Notes: a model not told the origin generated them from the letters alone. A stretch of 64,000 nt of DNA from JAJZNI01 sp035624785 (GCA_035624785.1 DASPQV010000008.1:1-64000); one strand, 5' to 3'. Positions 1 through 8,984 are shown, numbered from the stretch's first letter. Made by a program: numbers and translations.

Positions 1-2
1 TC

Positions 3-344
3 ACCCGCTCGCTGAGCCGGCCACCGGTGCTGACCCGCCGGGAGCGGGCGGTGCTGGAGGCCCTGTGCCGGCCGGTCGCCGTCGGCGACATGTTCACCGA
101 GCCGGCCTCGGTTCGCCAGATGGCAGCGAGCCTCAGGGTCACCGAGACGGCGGTGAAGTACCACCTCACCAACCTGTACCTGAAGTTCGGGATCCCGGAG
201 GGCGACGAGCGCCGGCGGGTCCGCCTTGCCAACGAGGCGCTGCAGCGCGGCGCGGTCGTGCTCTCCGAGATGGTGGCCGGAAGGACAGCGGCCACGCCTC
301 CGCTTCGTGTCCGCCAGCAGCCGATCACCCAGGCCGGCCACTGA
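3..344 (+). CDS. Helix-turn-helix protein, C-terminal part (5' truncated by window edge)
   Basis: The reading frame is open to the left edge of the window, so only the last 113 residues are present. They begin TRSLSRPPVLTRRERAVLEA and contain a helix-turn-helix-like stretch (residues about 35-60: VRQMAASLRVTETAVKYHL) followed by a variable tail. 'LTRRERAVL ... VTETAVKYHLTNLYLKF' resembles the C-terminal HTH that follows FHA or similar domains in actinobacterial-type proteins, but the upstream domain is out of view. A GTG lies at 27, but the open frame before it argues for truncation, not a start. Likely role: DNA binding; the partner domain is unknown. Confidence 0.55.
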   Translation, partial: TRSLSRPPVLTRRERAVLEALCRPVAVGDMFTEPASVRQMAASLRVTETAVKYHLTNLYLKFGIPEGDERRRVRLANEALQRGAVVLSEMVAGRTAATPPLRVRQQPITQAGH

Positions 345-380
345 GAGTCCGGTTCTGGGGCGGTGAGGGGCCAGCTCCGC

Positions 381-2378
381 CTACCGGCCCGCGGCCGCCT
401 GCCGAGGCACCGCGGCCCCCTCTGCGGCCACCCGCACCGCGGCGATGAACGCTGCCGCTGACCGTGGCCGCCTATCGGGGTCCGTCGCCAGCCCCGCCTT
501 GAAGGCTATCTCGAGCGCCCTGGCCGAGCCGCCTGCGATGGCGGTCCAGTCTGGGGGCTCACCGAGCCGCGGAGGGCGCCCCACCAGGAGGGCATAGGTG
601 GTGGCGGCCAGGCCGAAGATGTCGGACGCCGGGGTCGGCGAGGCGCCGGCCAGAACCTCAGGCGCCATGAACCCGGGGCTGCCCACCGCGCCGCCGTCGC
701 GGATCCGGGGGTCGGCGCTGTCCCTGCGCTGGGAGATCCCGAAGTCGACGAGGACCGCCCGCTGCGCGGACAGCGAGCTGACGATCACGTTGCTCGGCTT
801 GACGTCGCTGTGGACGATTGCCGGCGACTGCTGGTGGAGGAGGTCGAGCACGTCGGCGACCTGGCCCATCCAGTTGAGCACGGCGTCGAGCGGCAGCCCG
901 GGGGTGCCCTGCTCGCTGAGCAGCCGGTCCAGCGGGGTGCCGTCGATCCAGTCCATGACCAGGTAGTAGCGATCACCGCTGATGAAGTCCTCGCGGACCA
1001 CGCTGGCGTTGGGGTTCGGGGTCATTCGGAGGAGCACGCTCGCCTCGTTGAGGATCTCCCGACGGCGGGTGGCGTCGCCGGGGTCGATGCAGCGGACCTT
1101 GATGGCCACCTGGCGCGAGTGCAGGTGATCCAGGGCACGGAGCACCTGCCCCTCGCCGCCGCTCCCGATCACCTCGAGGATCTCGTAGCGCCCGCGGAGC
1201 CGGCGCCGCCCGCCATGGTGCCCGAGGCTCGCTGCGGCTGCCCGGTGGCCCACGGCGGTCTCCATGCCGCCGGCGAGCGCCGCCGGTCCTGGGTTCCGCC
1301 TCCCCATGGTCACCACCCGTGCTGCCACACGCCGGTATCGCGACGGGCCCAGCCCGACCAGGCCGGCGCCGGGCGAGACTGCGCCGCTTGGCACCGGGCC
1401 TGGAACGGACCCGCGGCCCCGCCAGACCATGAGCCCGGCCAATGCCACGGCGCCGAGCACCAGGGCGCTGGCTGGGAGCAGCCACGACCAGTCGAAGGGG
1501 CCCGCAGCGGGACCCGCCGACTCGCTCGCCACGATCCCCATGACCCAGCCAGGAAGGAGCACGTGATCGTAGCCGGCCACCATGTCCAGCCCGCCGGCCG
1601 TCCAGGCGGTGGTTCCCGATCCGCCGGAAAGGGCTGCGGTCACGGCCGGGGAATTGGCCCGCCGGCTCAGCGCGCCGTCAGCGATCATCGAGGCATCGGT
1701 CAGCCCGGCGTGGAGGGTTGTGGTCATCGTCGAGCTGTACAAGAGGACCCCCCCCGGCAGCACCACCTCCACCGTCGCCCCAGCGGAGCCACCGGCGAAG
1801 CTCAGCAGGTTGGCGACCTGGCTCGCCTGGAGGGCCCCGACCAGGACACCGTTGAAGCTGCCCGTGGTGGCAAGCCTGGCGACATACCAGCGCAGGCTGG
1901 TCCCACTCCGGTTGATCGGGGTGAGCCGCGGGGTGGCGGTCAGGTCCTGCAGCCACGGTGCGCCGCTGAGGTCCACTCCACTGCCATTGCTGGCCGCGAT
2001 GACGCGCCCGGAGAGATCGGTCAGCTCGAGAAGCCAGAAGTCGTTGGTGCCGGTCAGCATCGTCTGTAAGCTGGCGGCGAGCGCTGAGGCCGAGACGCCT
2101 CTGTCCAGGACGATCGCCGCCGCGTAGTCATCCAGCTCGTAGCCGACCTGGCTCACCCAGGCGGAGAGGCGATTGGTCGCTTCGACCGCGTCGCTGCCCG
2201 CTTCACTCTCGGCCACGTCCGCCGACTGCGACCCTGTGGGGAGGGCGCGCACGACGCCGATCCCGCCGCCGGCAAGCAGCAGCACGGCCACTGCGCCCAG
2301 CAGCCATCGCCCCAGCAACGGTTCCCAGCCTGGGCGCCGCCGGACCACCTCCCCGCCAGTGGCGACGCGGTTCACCAC
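381..2378 (-). CDS. Membrane Ser/Thr protein kinase with N-terminal extracellular sensor domain
   Basis: 665 residues. A short cytoplasmic head, TM1 at about 24-43, an extracellular domain at about 45-295 with Cache-like character, TM2 at about 298-318, a linker, then a Hanks-type kinase domain at about 397-650. Kinase landmarks: glycine loop GSGGEG (405-410), Lys427, Glu445, HSD 523-525 with catalytic Asp525 and Asn530, DFG 545-547, APE 572-574. The usual HRD arginine is Ser524, so this is a non-RD kinase and may not need activation-loop phosphorylation. The order is the reverse of PknB-type kinases, where the kinase is N-terminal. It should phosphorylate cytoplasmic proteins in response to an external signal; the ligand is unknown. 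It lies 50 bp downstream of the ABC exporter gene on the same strand. Confidence 0.9.
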   Translation of the reverse strand: MVNRVATGGEVVRRRPGWEPLLGRWLLGAVAVLLLAGGGIGVVRALPTGSQSADVAESEAGSDAVEATNRLSAWVSQVGYELDDYAAAIVLDRGVSASALAASLQTMLTGTNDFWLLELTDLSGRVIAASNGSGVDLSGAPWLQDLTATPRLTPINRSGTSLRWYVARLATTGSFNGVLVGALQASQVANLLSFAGGSAGATVEVVLPGGVLLYSSTMTTTLHAGLTDASMIADGALSRRANSPAVTAALSGGSGTTAWTAGGLDMVAGYDHVLLPGWVMGIVASESAGPAAGPFDWSWLLPASALVLGAVALAGLMVWRGRGSVPGPVPSGAVSPGAGLVGLGPSRYRRVAARVVTMGRRNPGPAALAGGMETAVGHRAAAASLGHHGGRRRLRGRYEILEVIGSGGEGQVLRALDHLHSRQVAIKVRCIDPGDATRRREILNEASVLLRMTPNPNASVVREDFISGDRYYLVMDWIDGTPLDRLLSEQGTPGLPLDAVLNWMGQVADVLDLLHQQSPAIVHSDVKPSNVIVSSLSAQRAVLVDFGISQRRDSADPRIRDGGAVGSPGFMAPEVLAGASPTPASDIFGLAATTYALLVGRPPRLGEPPDWTAIAGGSARALEIAFKAGLATDPDRRPRSAAAFIAAVRVAAEGAAVPRQAAAGR

Positions 2379-2428
2379 AAGATCGATTGTAGGGGGGCTG
2401 CGGCTGTCAGTCCCGAGCGGACTTGGGC

Positions 2429-4498
2429 TCAGCCGCCAGCCACCATGGCTCCGTCGGCCTCGTCGTCGGCCGCCTCTGCCCCGACAAGCTCGCCGCGTGC
2501 CGCGGGGACCTCGATGTCGAGGACCTGCGGCGCGAACTGCTGCTCGTAGAGCGCGGCGTACAGGCCGCCGAGGCGGAGGAGCTCGTCATGGCTGCCCTGC
2601 TCGACCAGCCGGCCGCGGTCGATGACGAAGATCACGTCGGCGGCCAGGATCGTCGAGAGACGGTGGGCGATGGCGATCGTGGTCCGCCCCCTCATCAGCG
2701 GGGTGAGGGCGGCCTGGACCAGGCGCTCGCTGGCGGTGTCCAGGGCTGAGGTGGCCTCGTCGAGGATCAGGATCCGCGGCGCTTTCAGGATCACCCGGGC
2801 GATGGCGAGGCGCTGCTTCTCGCCGCCCGAGAGCCGGTAGCCGCGCTCTCCCACGATGGTGTCGTAGCCGTCGGCCAGCTCCGCGATCCGCTCGTGGATG
2901 AATGCCGCCCGGGAGGCGGCCTCCAGCTCCTCCTGGGTCGCCTCGGGCTTGGCGTAGAGGAGGTTGCGCCGGATGGTGTCATGGAACAGGTACGTCTCCT
3001 GGGTGACCATGCCCACCTGCTCGGCGATGGAGGCGAGGGTCAGGTCACGGACATCGTGGCCGTCGAGCCGCACGGTTCCCTCGGTGACGTCGTAGAGCCG
3101 CGGGATCAGGTAGGAGATGGTGGTCTTGCCAGCGCCGGTGGGCCCGACGATGGCGGCGAGCTGCCCGGGCCTGACCCGCAGCGAGAGGTCCTCGATGGCC
3201 CACGGCCGGGGCGCCTCCTGGTCGGCGTGCTCGTCGCTCCGCTGGGTGGTCAGCTGGGCCGGGTCGTAGCGGAAGTACACGTCGTCCAGCACGATCGAGG
3301 CTCCCGCCCGCTGTCCGGGCAGGGGCACGGCGCCCGGCGAGTCGACGATGTCCTGGGGGATGTCCAGATACTCGAAGACCCGTTCGAAGAGGGCCAGCGA
3401 GGACTGGATCTCGACCGAGATCTGGAGCATCTGGCCGAGCGGGAAGAAGAGCCGGCTCTGCAGCGTGGTCATGGCGACGATCGTGCCGGGGGTGATCCCG
3501 GCCAGGCTGTGGGTGGCGAGCAGGACGACCCCGGCGACCAGGTAGACCAGCGCCGGGGCGCTCGAGAAGAAGATGTTGACCATCGCGAACAGGCCGCGCC
3601 CGACCATGGCGCTGCGCACCGACAGGCTGGCCAGGCGGCGGTTCTCGTTGCGGAAGCGCTCCTGCTCCTCGCGCTGGCGGCCGAAGGTCTTGCCCAGCAG
3701 GATCCCGGAGATGGAGAGTGTCTCCTGGGTCATGGCGCTGATCTCCGACTTCGACTCCTGGGTGAGCGACACCACCTTGCGCCGGGCGTTGCCCGCCCGG
3801 TAGGTGAGGAAGAGGAAGAGCGGCATCATGAACAGGGAGAGCACGGTGAGCTGCCAGCTCAGCACCACCATGGCCACCAGGGTGCTGACCAGGGTCACGC
3901 TGTTGGACACGATCGACGAAGCCGTGTCGGTGACCACGGACTGGATCCCGCCGACATCGTTGGTGAACCGCGACTGGATGTCGCCGGTGCGGGTCGAGGT
4001 GAAGAAGCGGAGCGACAGCCCCTGCAGATGCTCGTAGAGGAGGTTCCGGAGATCCTCCATCACCCTCTGGCCGATGTTGTTGATGAAGTAGGTCTGGGCG
4101 ATCCCGAGCAGGCTATTGAACACCGGGATCGCGATCATCAGGGCGCACAGCACGATCAGCCGGGGCAGGTCGGGGGGCAGCAGCTGGCCGTGGGCGCCGA
4201 CCGGGAAGAGGGCGGTGTCGAAGACCACCTTGATGAGCAGCGGGTTGACCACTCCGACTCCGGAGGTGAAGACGATGAGGGCGACGGTGACCACCACCTG
4301 GCCGCGGTGATGGCGGAACAACCCGAGGGCGCGCCGCGCCAGGCGGCGGCTGGGCACCCGCCCCGAGGGCTTGTCGGCGGGGTCGCCGAGCAGCCAGTGG
4401 TGACCACCGCGCGGGCCGCCACCCGCTCCGGCCCCGCGCCCCGCGCCGGCCGCCCGCCCCATGCCCGCACCGCGACCGGCGCCCGCGCCGCGGATCAT
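2429..4498 (-). CDS. ABC exporter, fused permease and ATPase (MsbA/LmrA type)
   Basis: 689 residues, half-transporter size. An N-terminal Gly/Ala/Arg-rich tail (1-32) is followed by a six-helix membrane domain (about 62-375) and a nucleotide-binding domain (about 400-655). Walker A GPTGAGKT (452-459), signature LSGGE (556-560), Walker B ILILDE (576-581) and switch His612 are all intact, so it should be an active ATPase working as a homodimer or with a partner half-transporter elsewhere. Substrate cannot be read from sequence; lipids, peptides or drugs are the usual cargo of this family. The low-complexity N-terminus has internal ATGs, so translation may start a little downstream (for example at M13 of this frame). 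Confidence 0.93.
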   Translation of the reverse strand: MIRGAGAGRGAGMGRAAGAGRGAGAGGGPRGGHHWLLGDPADKPSGRVPSRRLARRALGLFRHHRGQVVVTVALIVFTSGVGVVNPLLIKVVFDTALFPVGAHGQLLPPDLPRLIVLCALMIAIPVFNSLLGIAQTYFINNIGQRVMEDLRNLLYEHLQGLSLRFFTSTRTGDIQSRFTNDVGGIQSVVTDTASSIVSNSVTLVSTLVAMVVLSWQLTVLSLFMMPLFLFLTYRAGNARRKVVSLTQESKSEISAMTQETLSISGILLGKTFGRQREEQERFRNENRRLASLSVRSAMVGRGLFAMVNIFFSSAPALVYLVAGVVLLATHSLAGITPGTIVAMTTLQSRLFFPLGQMLQISVEIQSSLALFERVFEYLDIPQDIVDSPGAVPLPGQRAGASIVLDDVYFRYDPAQLTTQRSDEHADQEAPRPWAIEDLSLRVRPGQLAAIVGPTGAGKTTISYLIPRLYDVTEGTVRLDGHDVRDLTLASIAEQVGMVTQETYLFHDTIRRNLLYAKPEATQEELEAASRAAFIHERIAELADGYDTIVGERGYRLSGGEKQRLAIARVILKAPRILILDEATSALDTASERLVQAALTPLMRGRTTIAIAHRLSTILAADVIFVIDRGRLVEQGSHDELLRLGGLYAALYEQQFAPQVLDIEVPAARGELVGAEAADDEADGAMVAGG

Positions 4499-4633
4499 CG
4501 GAGCGCACTCGCTCGGCTGGTACCCATCCTGAGGGTCACTGTACCCCCGGCCCGGCCCCGGAGAGCCTCGGCGCCACCCGAGCGAAGCCCAGCGGGGCGA
4601 AGCCAGGCGTCATCACCGGTCTCGCCGGTGGCC

Positions 4634-5230
4634 TCAGGCGAGGCGGCGCGCCTCGTGGTAGACGGCACGGAAGAAGGGACCGCCCCAGAGGCCGACGGAC
4701 AGGGCCGCTCCGAACAGGACCACGGCGTCGACGCTCTCGCGGCCCTGGCGGGCCCAGTAGACATCCTTCAGGTTGAGCCAGAGGGCGAACTCGTCCAGGG
4801 TGACCGCGGACGCCGCCCCGTACATCACCGAGGTGAGCTTGGAGAGGGCGTCCCCGGCGCCGCTCCCGGGTGTTGGGTCACTCCCGTCCCCGTTCTCGCC
4901 GGTGCCCACCTGGATCAGCCAGAGGTACCCGGTCCCGAGGAGCCCGGCGATGCCGATGACCAGGTGGTGGACGTGGTGGCCGCCGACCGAGACGTTCCGG
5001 AAGGGGCCGATCCGGCGTCTGATCGCATGGGTGATGCCGCGGGTCGCGGCAAAGGCGGTGAAGAAGGCGGCGGAGGAGAGGAAGAGGCGCTCCCGGCGGG
5101 GGTCGAGGTGCTGGCGGTAGAGATGGGCGACGCGCTGAGCCGGGACAGGCCGCATCAGCCGAGTCTGCCTCAGCCCGGTGGCCCCCTGCCGGGCGACTGG
5201 CTCAGGGGTGGCGGTGCCGGCGCTCCTCAT
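4634..5230 (-). CDS. Conserved integral membrane protein with GGHHVHH motif
   Basis: 198 residues as drawn. Three to five hydrophobic segments surround a conserved histidine cluster (GGHHVHHLVIGI) and a C-terminal region containing WARQGRESVDAVVLFGAAL. I recognise this as a widely occurring hypothetical membrane family in high-GC bacteria but know no function for it. The drawn start overlaps the upstream small gene by 29 bp; an in-frame ATG at 5155 (MRPVPAQRV) removes the overlap and is a plausible true start. Same strand as the ABC exporter downstream, 135 bp apart. Confidence 0.7.
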   Translation of the reverse strand: MRSAGTATPEPVARQGATGLRQTRLMRPVPAQRVAHLYRQHLDPRRERLFLSSAAFFTAFAATRGITHAIRRRIGPFRNVSVGGHHVHHLVIGIAGLLGTGYLWLIQVGTGENGDGSDPTPGSGAGDALSKLTSVMYGAASAVTLDEFALWLNLKDVYWARQGRESVDAVVLFGAALSVGLWGGPFFRAVYHEARRLA

Positions 5231-5402
5231 CCTCGAGCCGGCGGTGCACGTCCAGGTAGTTGTGTCCTCGGTAGCGGCTGCGCGGCCGCGGCCGGGTGGG
5301 CGGCAGGCCGACCCCCCACCAGAGGACGGCGGCCAGGCCGGCCACCAGCACGATGAAGACGATCAGCGCAACCATCGGCTCACGCACCCTCCGGTGGGCC
5401 AT
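5202..5402 (-). CDS. Small single-span membrane protein
   Basis: 66 residues with one hydrophobic segment (VALIVFIVLVAGLAAVLWW) near the N-terminus and a basic, His-rich tail. An in-frame ATG at 5375 (MVALIVF...) follows a GGAGGG sequence about eleven nucleotides upstream and would make the protein start directly with the membrane helix; this may be the real start. No family recognised. It precedes the GGHHVHH membrane protein gene and may form an operon with it. Confidence 0.55.
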   Translation of the reverse strand: MAHRRVREPMVALIVFIVLVAGLAAVLWWGVGLPPTRPRPRSRYRGHNYLDVHRRLEDEERRHRHP

Positions 5403-5432
5403 CGGCCGACCCGGCCGAGATCAGCATCGGGC

Positions 5433-5521
<89 letters not shown>

Positions 5522-5528
5522 GGGACCG

Positions 5529-5534
5529 AGTATA
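5529..5534 (-). promoter_or_regulatory. -10 element of tRNA-Ser(CGA)
   Basis: TATACT on the minus strand, seven nucleotides upstream of the first base of the mature tRNA. No convincing -35 was identified. Confidence 0.5.
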
Positions 5535-5633
5535 CGGACCGCTGCGCGGCTCCCCCGATGCGCCGGAGCGGTGTTAGGCTTCTGACATGCTCCGGCGTGG
5601 ATGGCCGGGCTGGCGTCCTTGGGGAGATCAGTC

Positions 5634-6236
5634 GTGAACACCAAGACATCGGCTTTCCTGGCAATGCTCGCCGCGGCGGCGGTCGGCGCCGTGGCCGGCT
5701 GTGGGAGTTCGACCTCGAGCCCGAGCTCGGCGCCGTCGAGCAGCTCGTCGTCCAGCAGTAGTGAGTCCAGCGCCCCGGGAGGCGCCACCAGCGCCCCGGC
5801 CGCGAGCCAGAGCGGCGGTGGGTCCAGCGTCGCCGCCTGCACTCTGATGTCTCAGTCCGACGCGGCGACCATCACCGGCGACTCGAGCATGACCAACATG
5901 TCGAGCAGCGCGGGCGGCACCACCGGCCTCTGCCTGTACGCGGACGTGAGCTCCGGGGCCACCGCTGTGGCCTTCACCGAGCCGGCGCCCGGCGTGAGCA
6001 CCGCCATCATCGAGGCGGCGCTGGCCCAGCAGGCCAAGAACGGCAGCGGCAACTACCAGACGGTGTCCGGCATCGGTCAGGCCGCCTATTCGGAGACGGA
6101 CGCCAACGACGCCTACCTCGCCTTCGTCCAGAACAACACGCTGGTGGTCGCGGGTGCCAGCTCGCAGTCGAAGAGCGGGTCGGACCTCCTGAACGCCGTC
6201 GAGCAGTGGGCCAAGGGGGTTGTCGGCAGCGTCTGA
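5634..6236 (+). CDS. Secreted lipoprotein with Ser-rich linker
   Basis: 200 residues from a GTG start preceded by GGGGA at about nine nucleotides. Signal peptide MNTKTSAFLAMLAAAAVG ends in lipobox AVAGC, so lipid attachment to the membrane surface is expected. A Ser/Pro/Ala linker of about 45 residues leads to a compact domain beginning ACTLMSQSDAATITG with a second Cys (GLCLYAD), resembling the DUF3558-type lipoproteins of actinobacteria. An ATG at 5601 is also in frame, but it would put a poorly hydrophobic extension before the signal peptide. Function unknown. It sits between two serine tRNA genes. Confidence 0.8.
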   Translation: MNTKTSAFLAMLAAAAVGAVAGCGSSTSSPSSAPSSSSSSSSSESSAPGGATSAPAASQSGGGSSVAACTLMSQSDAATITGDSSMTNMSSSAGGTTGLCLYADVSSGATAVAFTEPAPGVSTAIIEAALAQQAKNGSGNYQTVSGIGQAAYSETDANDAYLAFVQNNTLVVAGASSQSKSGSDLLNAVEQWAKGVVGSV

Positions 6237-6368
6237 ACCCCTGAGCCCGCAGGCGGCGCGGCCCGACTGGCCTGGTCCGGCCGGGCCCCGGCGCTGCCGT
6301 CGAGCGGATCGCGGGCCGGTGACATGGCCGCTCCCGCCACGTGCCCTGGGCCGCCCTCGGAAGCCGGG

Positions 6369-6374
6369 TAGAAT
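6369..6374 (+). promoter_or_regulatory. -10 element of tRNA-Ser(GGA)
   Basis: TAGAAT lies seven nucleotides before the first base of the tRNA, the normal spacing for transcription to begin at or next to the mature 5' end. The -35 region is GC-rich and not clear. Confidence 0.5.
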
Positions 6375-6381
6375 CGGCCCC

Positions 6382-6475
6382 GGAGCGATCGCCTAGCTGG
6401 TCGAGGGCGCCGCACTGGAAATGCGGTAAGCGGGGTCAACTCGCTTCGAGGGTTCGAATCCCTCTCGCTCCGCCA
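6382..6475 (+). tRNA. tRNA-Ser (anticodon GGA)
   Basis: Acceptor GGAGCGA/TCGCTCC, discriminator G and encoded CCA. The anticodon stem CCGCA/TGCGG closes loop CTGGAAA with GGA at 34-36 and normal U33. A long variable arm marks it as class II serine tRNA. It decodes UCC/UCU and is the second serine tRNA within 1 kb, on the opposite strand from the first. Confidence 0.95.
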
Positions 6476-6673
6476 TTCTCCGCGGGGACCGCCAGCCGGC
6501 AGCCGCCCTCTTCTGGCTCAGCCAGTTGGGGAAGACTCTGTCCACAACCGGTGGCATGCGGGAAGAGGTGCCCCGGGCACACCACAACCACGGCGACCGG
6601 CCCCCCGGGGACGGCCACGAGGTGGGCCCCGGCCAGACGGCGTCCGGCGCGGGCGGCCGACCTGGGATGGGGC

Positions 6674-7282
6674 TCAGCGAGCCCGGTGACGCCTCCACCA
6701 GTGCCGCGACTTCCGGTGGAGGAGCTCCTCCAGCTCGTCGATCCTGGCCTGGAGCTCGTGCATGCGGGCCAGCGCCGCCTGGCTGGTCTGCTCCGAGCTC
6801 TCCACAGCCGCGGCCTGGTCGTCGAGCCGGGCTTGCAGCTCGTCGTTGCGAGCCAGGGCTGCCTCGGCATTCTTCTCGGCCAGCTCCGACGCGGTCAGCT
6901 GCTGGTGGATGACGCCGACCAGCTCCCGCTCCCGCGCGAAGCCGAGCTGCTCCGCCGCCTTGCGCTCGGCGATCTCAACCCGGGCTTGGTCGCGCCACTG
7001 GCTGATGCCACGTTCGAGCAGGGCGATCCGGGCGTCCTTCTCGACCAGCAGTTCGCTGAGCCGGGCGATCTCGACCACCTGGTCGATCTCGTGGAGCTGG
7101 TGGGGGAGGACGGCGGCATCGAGCGCCAGCTCGACGCCGTGCGGGACTACCGTGGTGGCACGCCGGCCGACGAGCTCGACGATGGGACCGTCGGGAGGTG
7201 GGGGCGGCGCCGCCGGTGGGCTCAGAGACGGCCGCTCCGGGGAGAGGCGCTCCGCCTCAGTGGGGTGGGCCTGGACGGCCAT
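6674..7282 (-). CDS. Coiled-coil protein of unknown function
   Basis: 202 residues from the ATG at 7282, chosen because AGGAGG stands seven nucleotides upstream. A proline-rich N-terminal segment (PPAAPPPPPDGP) precedes a long predicted coiled coil (about residues 65-190) rich in Ala, Glu, Gln and Arg, ending in a basic tail (RKSRHWWRRHRAR). No signal peptide or membrane segment. The family is not recognised; the organisation suggests a cytoplasmic scaffold or DNA/envelope-associated structural protein. Divergent from the M20 peptidase gene. Confidence 0.7.
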   Translation of the reverse strand: MAVQAHPTEAERLSPERPSLSPPAAPPPPPDGPIVELVGRRATTVVPHGVELALDAAVLPHQLHEIDQVVEIARLSELLVEKDARIALLERGISQWRDQARVEIAERKAAEQLGFARERELVGVIHQQLTASELAEKNAEAALARNDELQARLDDQAAAVESSEQTSQAALARMHELQARIDELEELLHRKSRHWWRRHRAR

Positions 7283-7427
7283 GACGAACCTCCTGGTGCG
7301 ACGTGGAGTGAGATCGAGGTCGGTCCTGAAGCCTACCAGACGCAGACGGGAGTGGCGACAAAACTGCAGATGCGGGGCGGGAGTGGCGTGAGTTGCCAAG
7401 GGCCCGAAGCCACCATGGGCTCCGCGC

Positions 7428-7433
7428 TACGCT
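7428..7433 (+). promoter_or_regulatory. -10 element giving a leaderless M20 peptidase mRNA
   Basis: TACGCT ends six nucleotides before the ATG at 7440. No ribosome binding site is visible, so transcription probably starts at or next to the start codon. Confidence 0.45.
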
Positions 7434-7439
7434 GGGCGG

Positions 7440-8846
7440 ATGAGCAACCAGGATCTCGACGCCTACAGCCAGGCCCACCTTGATCGTTTCGTCGGCGAGC
7501 TGATCGAGTTCTGCCGCATCCCCTCCATCTCCACCGATCCCGCCCACGCCGGCGACATGCGGCGCAACGCCGAGCACCTCGCCCAGGGGGCTCGCCAGGC
7601 CGGGTTCACCACCGCGGAGCTGATCGAGACCGCCGGCCACCCGGCGGTCTACGCGGAGCGCATGGTGGACGCGACCCTGCCCACCGCCTTGATCTACGGT
7701 CACCATGACGTCCAGCCTCCCGACCCCCTGGACGAATGGGGCTCGCCTCCCTTCGAACCGGTGGTCGTCGAAGGGGAGCTGCGCTGCCGAGGCTCCGCCG
7801 ACGACAAGGGCCAGGTGTGGATGCACCTCAAGGCGGTAGAGACGTACCTGCAGGCCCGCGGCGAGCTGCCCCTCAACCTGAAGCTGATCGTCGAAGGGGA
7901 GGAGGAGATCTCCTCCCGCCACTTCGAAGAGCTGATCGAGACCCACGCCGAGCAGCTCCGCGCCGACCTGTGCGTGGTCTCCGACACGGCCATGCACGGC
8001 CGCGGCCAGCCCTCGCTCTGCGTCGGGCTCCGGGGTGTCGTCGAGCTCGAGGTCGAGGTGACCGGCCCGTCGCTGGACCTGCACTCGGGGGAGTTCGGCG
8101 GCGCGGTGCTCAACCCCGCCGAGGCCCTGGTTCGGATCCTCGCGTCCCTTCGTGATCCCAGCACCGGCCGGATCAACGTGCCCGGGTTCTACGACGGGGT
8201 GGTCGAGCTGAGCCCGGACGAGCGGGCCCAGATCGCCGCTGCTCCCTTCGAGGAGGTGGCCTTCCGGGAGCTGGCCGGGGGCGTGCCGGCGACCTACGGC
8301 GAGAGCGGGTACACCACCACGGAGCGGCGGACGGTGCGTCCCACCCTGGAGATCAACGGCATATTCGGCGGCTACCAGGGGCCGGGCGGGAAGACGATCA
8401 TCCCGTCCCGCGCGGGGGCGAAGCTCACCTGCCGGCTCGTGCCCCGGCAGCGGCCGGACGATGTCGCCGCCAGGGTCCGGGCGGCCGTCGAGGCCGCTAC
8501 CCCGGAGGCGGTGAGGAGCACGGTCAGGGTGGGTGGGGGCAGCCATCCGGTGGTCACGCCCACGGATCACCCCGGGGTGCGCTCGGCGGCCCGGGCGATG
8601 CGCGACGTGTTCGGGGCGGAGCCGTACCTCACCCGCGAGGGAGGGTCGATCCACCCGGTCGAGATGTTCGACCGCCGGCTCGGCCTGCCCACGGTGCTGG
8701 TGGGGCTGGGACTTCCGGACGATCGCATCCACGCGCCCAACGAGAAGTTCGACCTGGGGCAGTACAGCGCCGGGATCAGGGTGCTGACGCGGCTCTGGGA
8801 GGACCTGGCCCGCAGCCTGCCGCGGCCAGACCCCGCCACCCGCTGA
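7440..8846 (+). CDS. M20 family metallo-dipeptidase
   Basis: 468 residues, the normal length for M20A-type dipeptidases. The metal-site signatures are all visible: HHDVQP (His88, Asp90), RGSADDKG (bridging Asp about 121), EGEEE (catalytic Glu and ligand about 154-155) and a C-terminal EGGSIHPVEMF region with HAPNE. The interrupted peptidase domain holds a dimerisation insert with the LDLHSGEFGGAVLNP signature. It should hydrolyse dipeptides or N-acyl/carboxyl-blocked amino acids in the cytoplasm with two zinc ions. No signal peptide. It stands alone, with the leaderless-type start described separately. Confidence 0.93.
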   Translation: MSNQDLDAYSQAHLDRFVGELIEFCRIPSISTDPAHAGDMRRNAEHLAQGARQAGFTTAELIETAGHPAVYAERMVDATLPTALIYGHHDVQPPDPLDEWGSPPFEPVVVEGELRCRGSADDKGQVWMHLKAVETYLQARGELPLNLKLIVEGEEEISSRHFEELIETHAEQLRADLCVVSDTAMHGRGQPSLCVGLRGVVELEVEVTGPSLDLHSGEFGGAVLNPAEALVRILASLRDPSTGRINVPGFYDGVVELSPDERAQIAAAPFEEVAFRELAGGVPATYGESGYTTTERRTVRPTLEINGIFGGYQGPGGKTIIPSRAGAKLTCRLVPRQRPDDVAARVRAAVEAATPEAVRSTVRVGGGSHPVVTPTDHPGVRSAARAMRDVFGAEPYLTREGGSIHPVEMFDRRLGLPTVLVGLGLPDDRIHAPNEKFDLGQYSAGIRVLTRLWEDLARSLPRPDPATR

Positions 8847-8954
8847 CCCGCGGGCGGAGCGGCCGGCATCGGGGAACCGGCCATCGGAACGCCACCCGCG
8901 CCAGGGTCCGGCATCCCGCCGGATATCAGCGGGCACGGCTATGCTCCGGGCGTC

Positions 8955-8984
8955 ATGCGGTCGATGGGAAGGCCCGAGCGATGA
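8955..8984 (+). CDS. Possible nine-codon leader ORF before the RDD gene
   Basis: A TATGCT -10-like element (8940-8945) is followed nine nucleotides later by ATG opening MRSMGRPER, whose TGA overlaps the RDD-family start as ATGA. If transcription starts near 8953 this mini-ORF would be read as a leaderless leader and could couple ribosomes onto the next gene. The GGAAGG inside it also serves as the ribosome binding site for the next gene. No independent evidence for translation. Confidence 0.3.
   Translation: MRSMGRPER

Noticed and set aside
2894..5356. Long plus-strand ORF (820 residues)
   Set aside because: It is antisense to the ABC exporter and membrane protein, with the Gly/Arg-rich translation typical of GC-rich shadow frames.
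6510..6535. A short sequence shared with the sigma remnant (TGGCTCAGCCAGTTG)
   Set aside because: Only 15 bases in two places, reading frame context unrelated; probably chance in GC-rich DNA.
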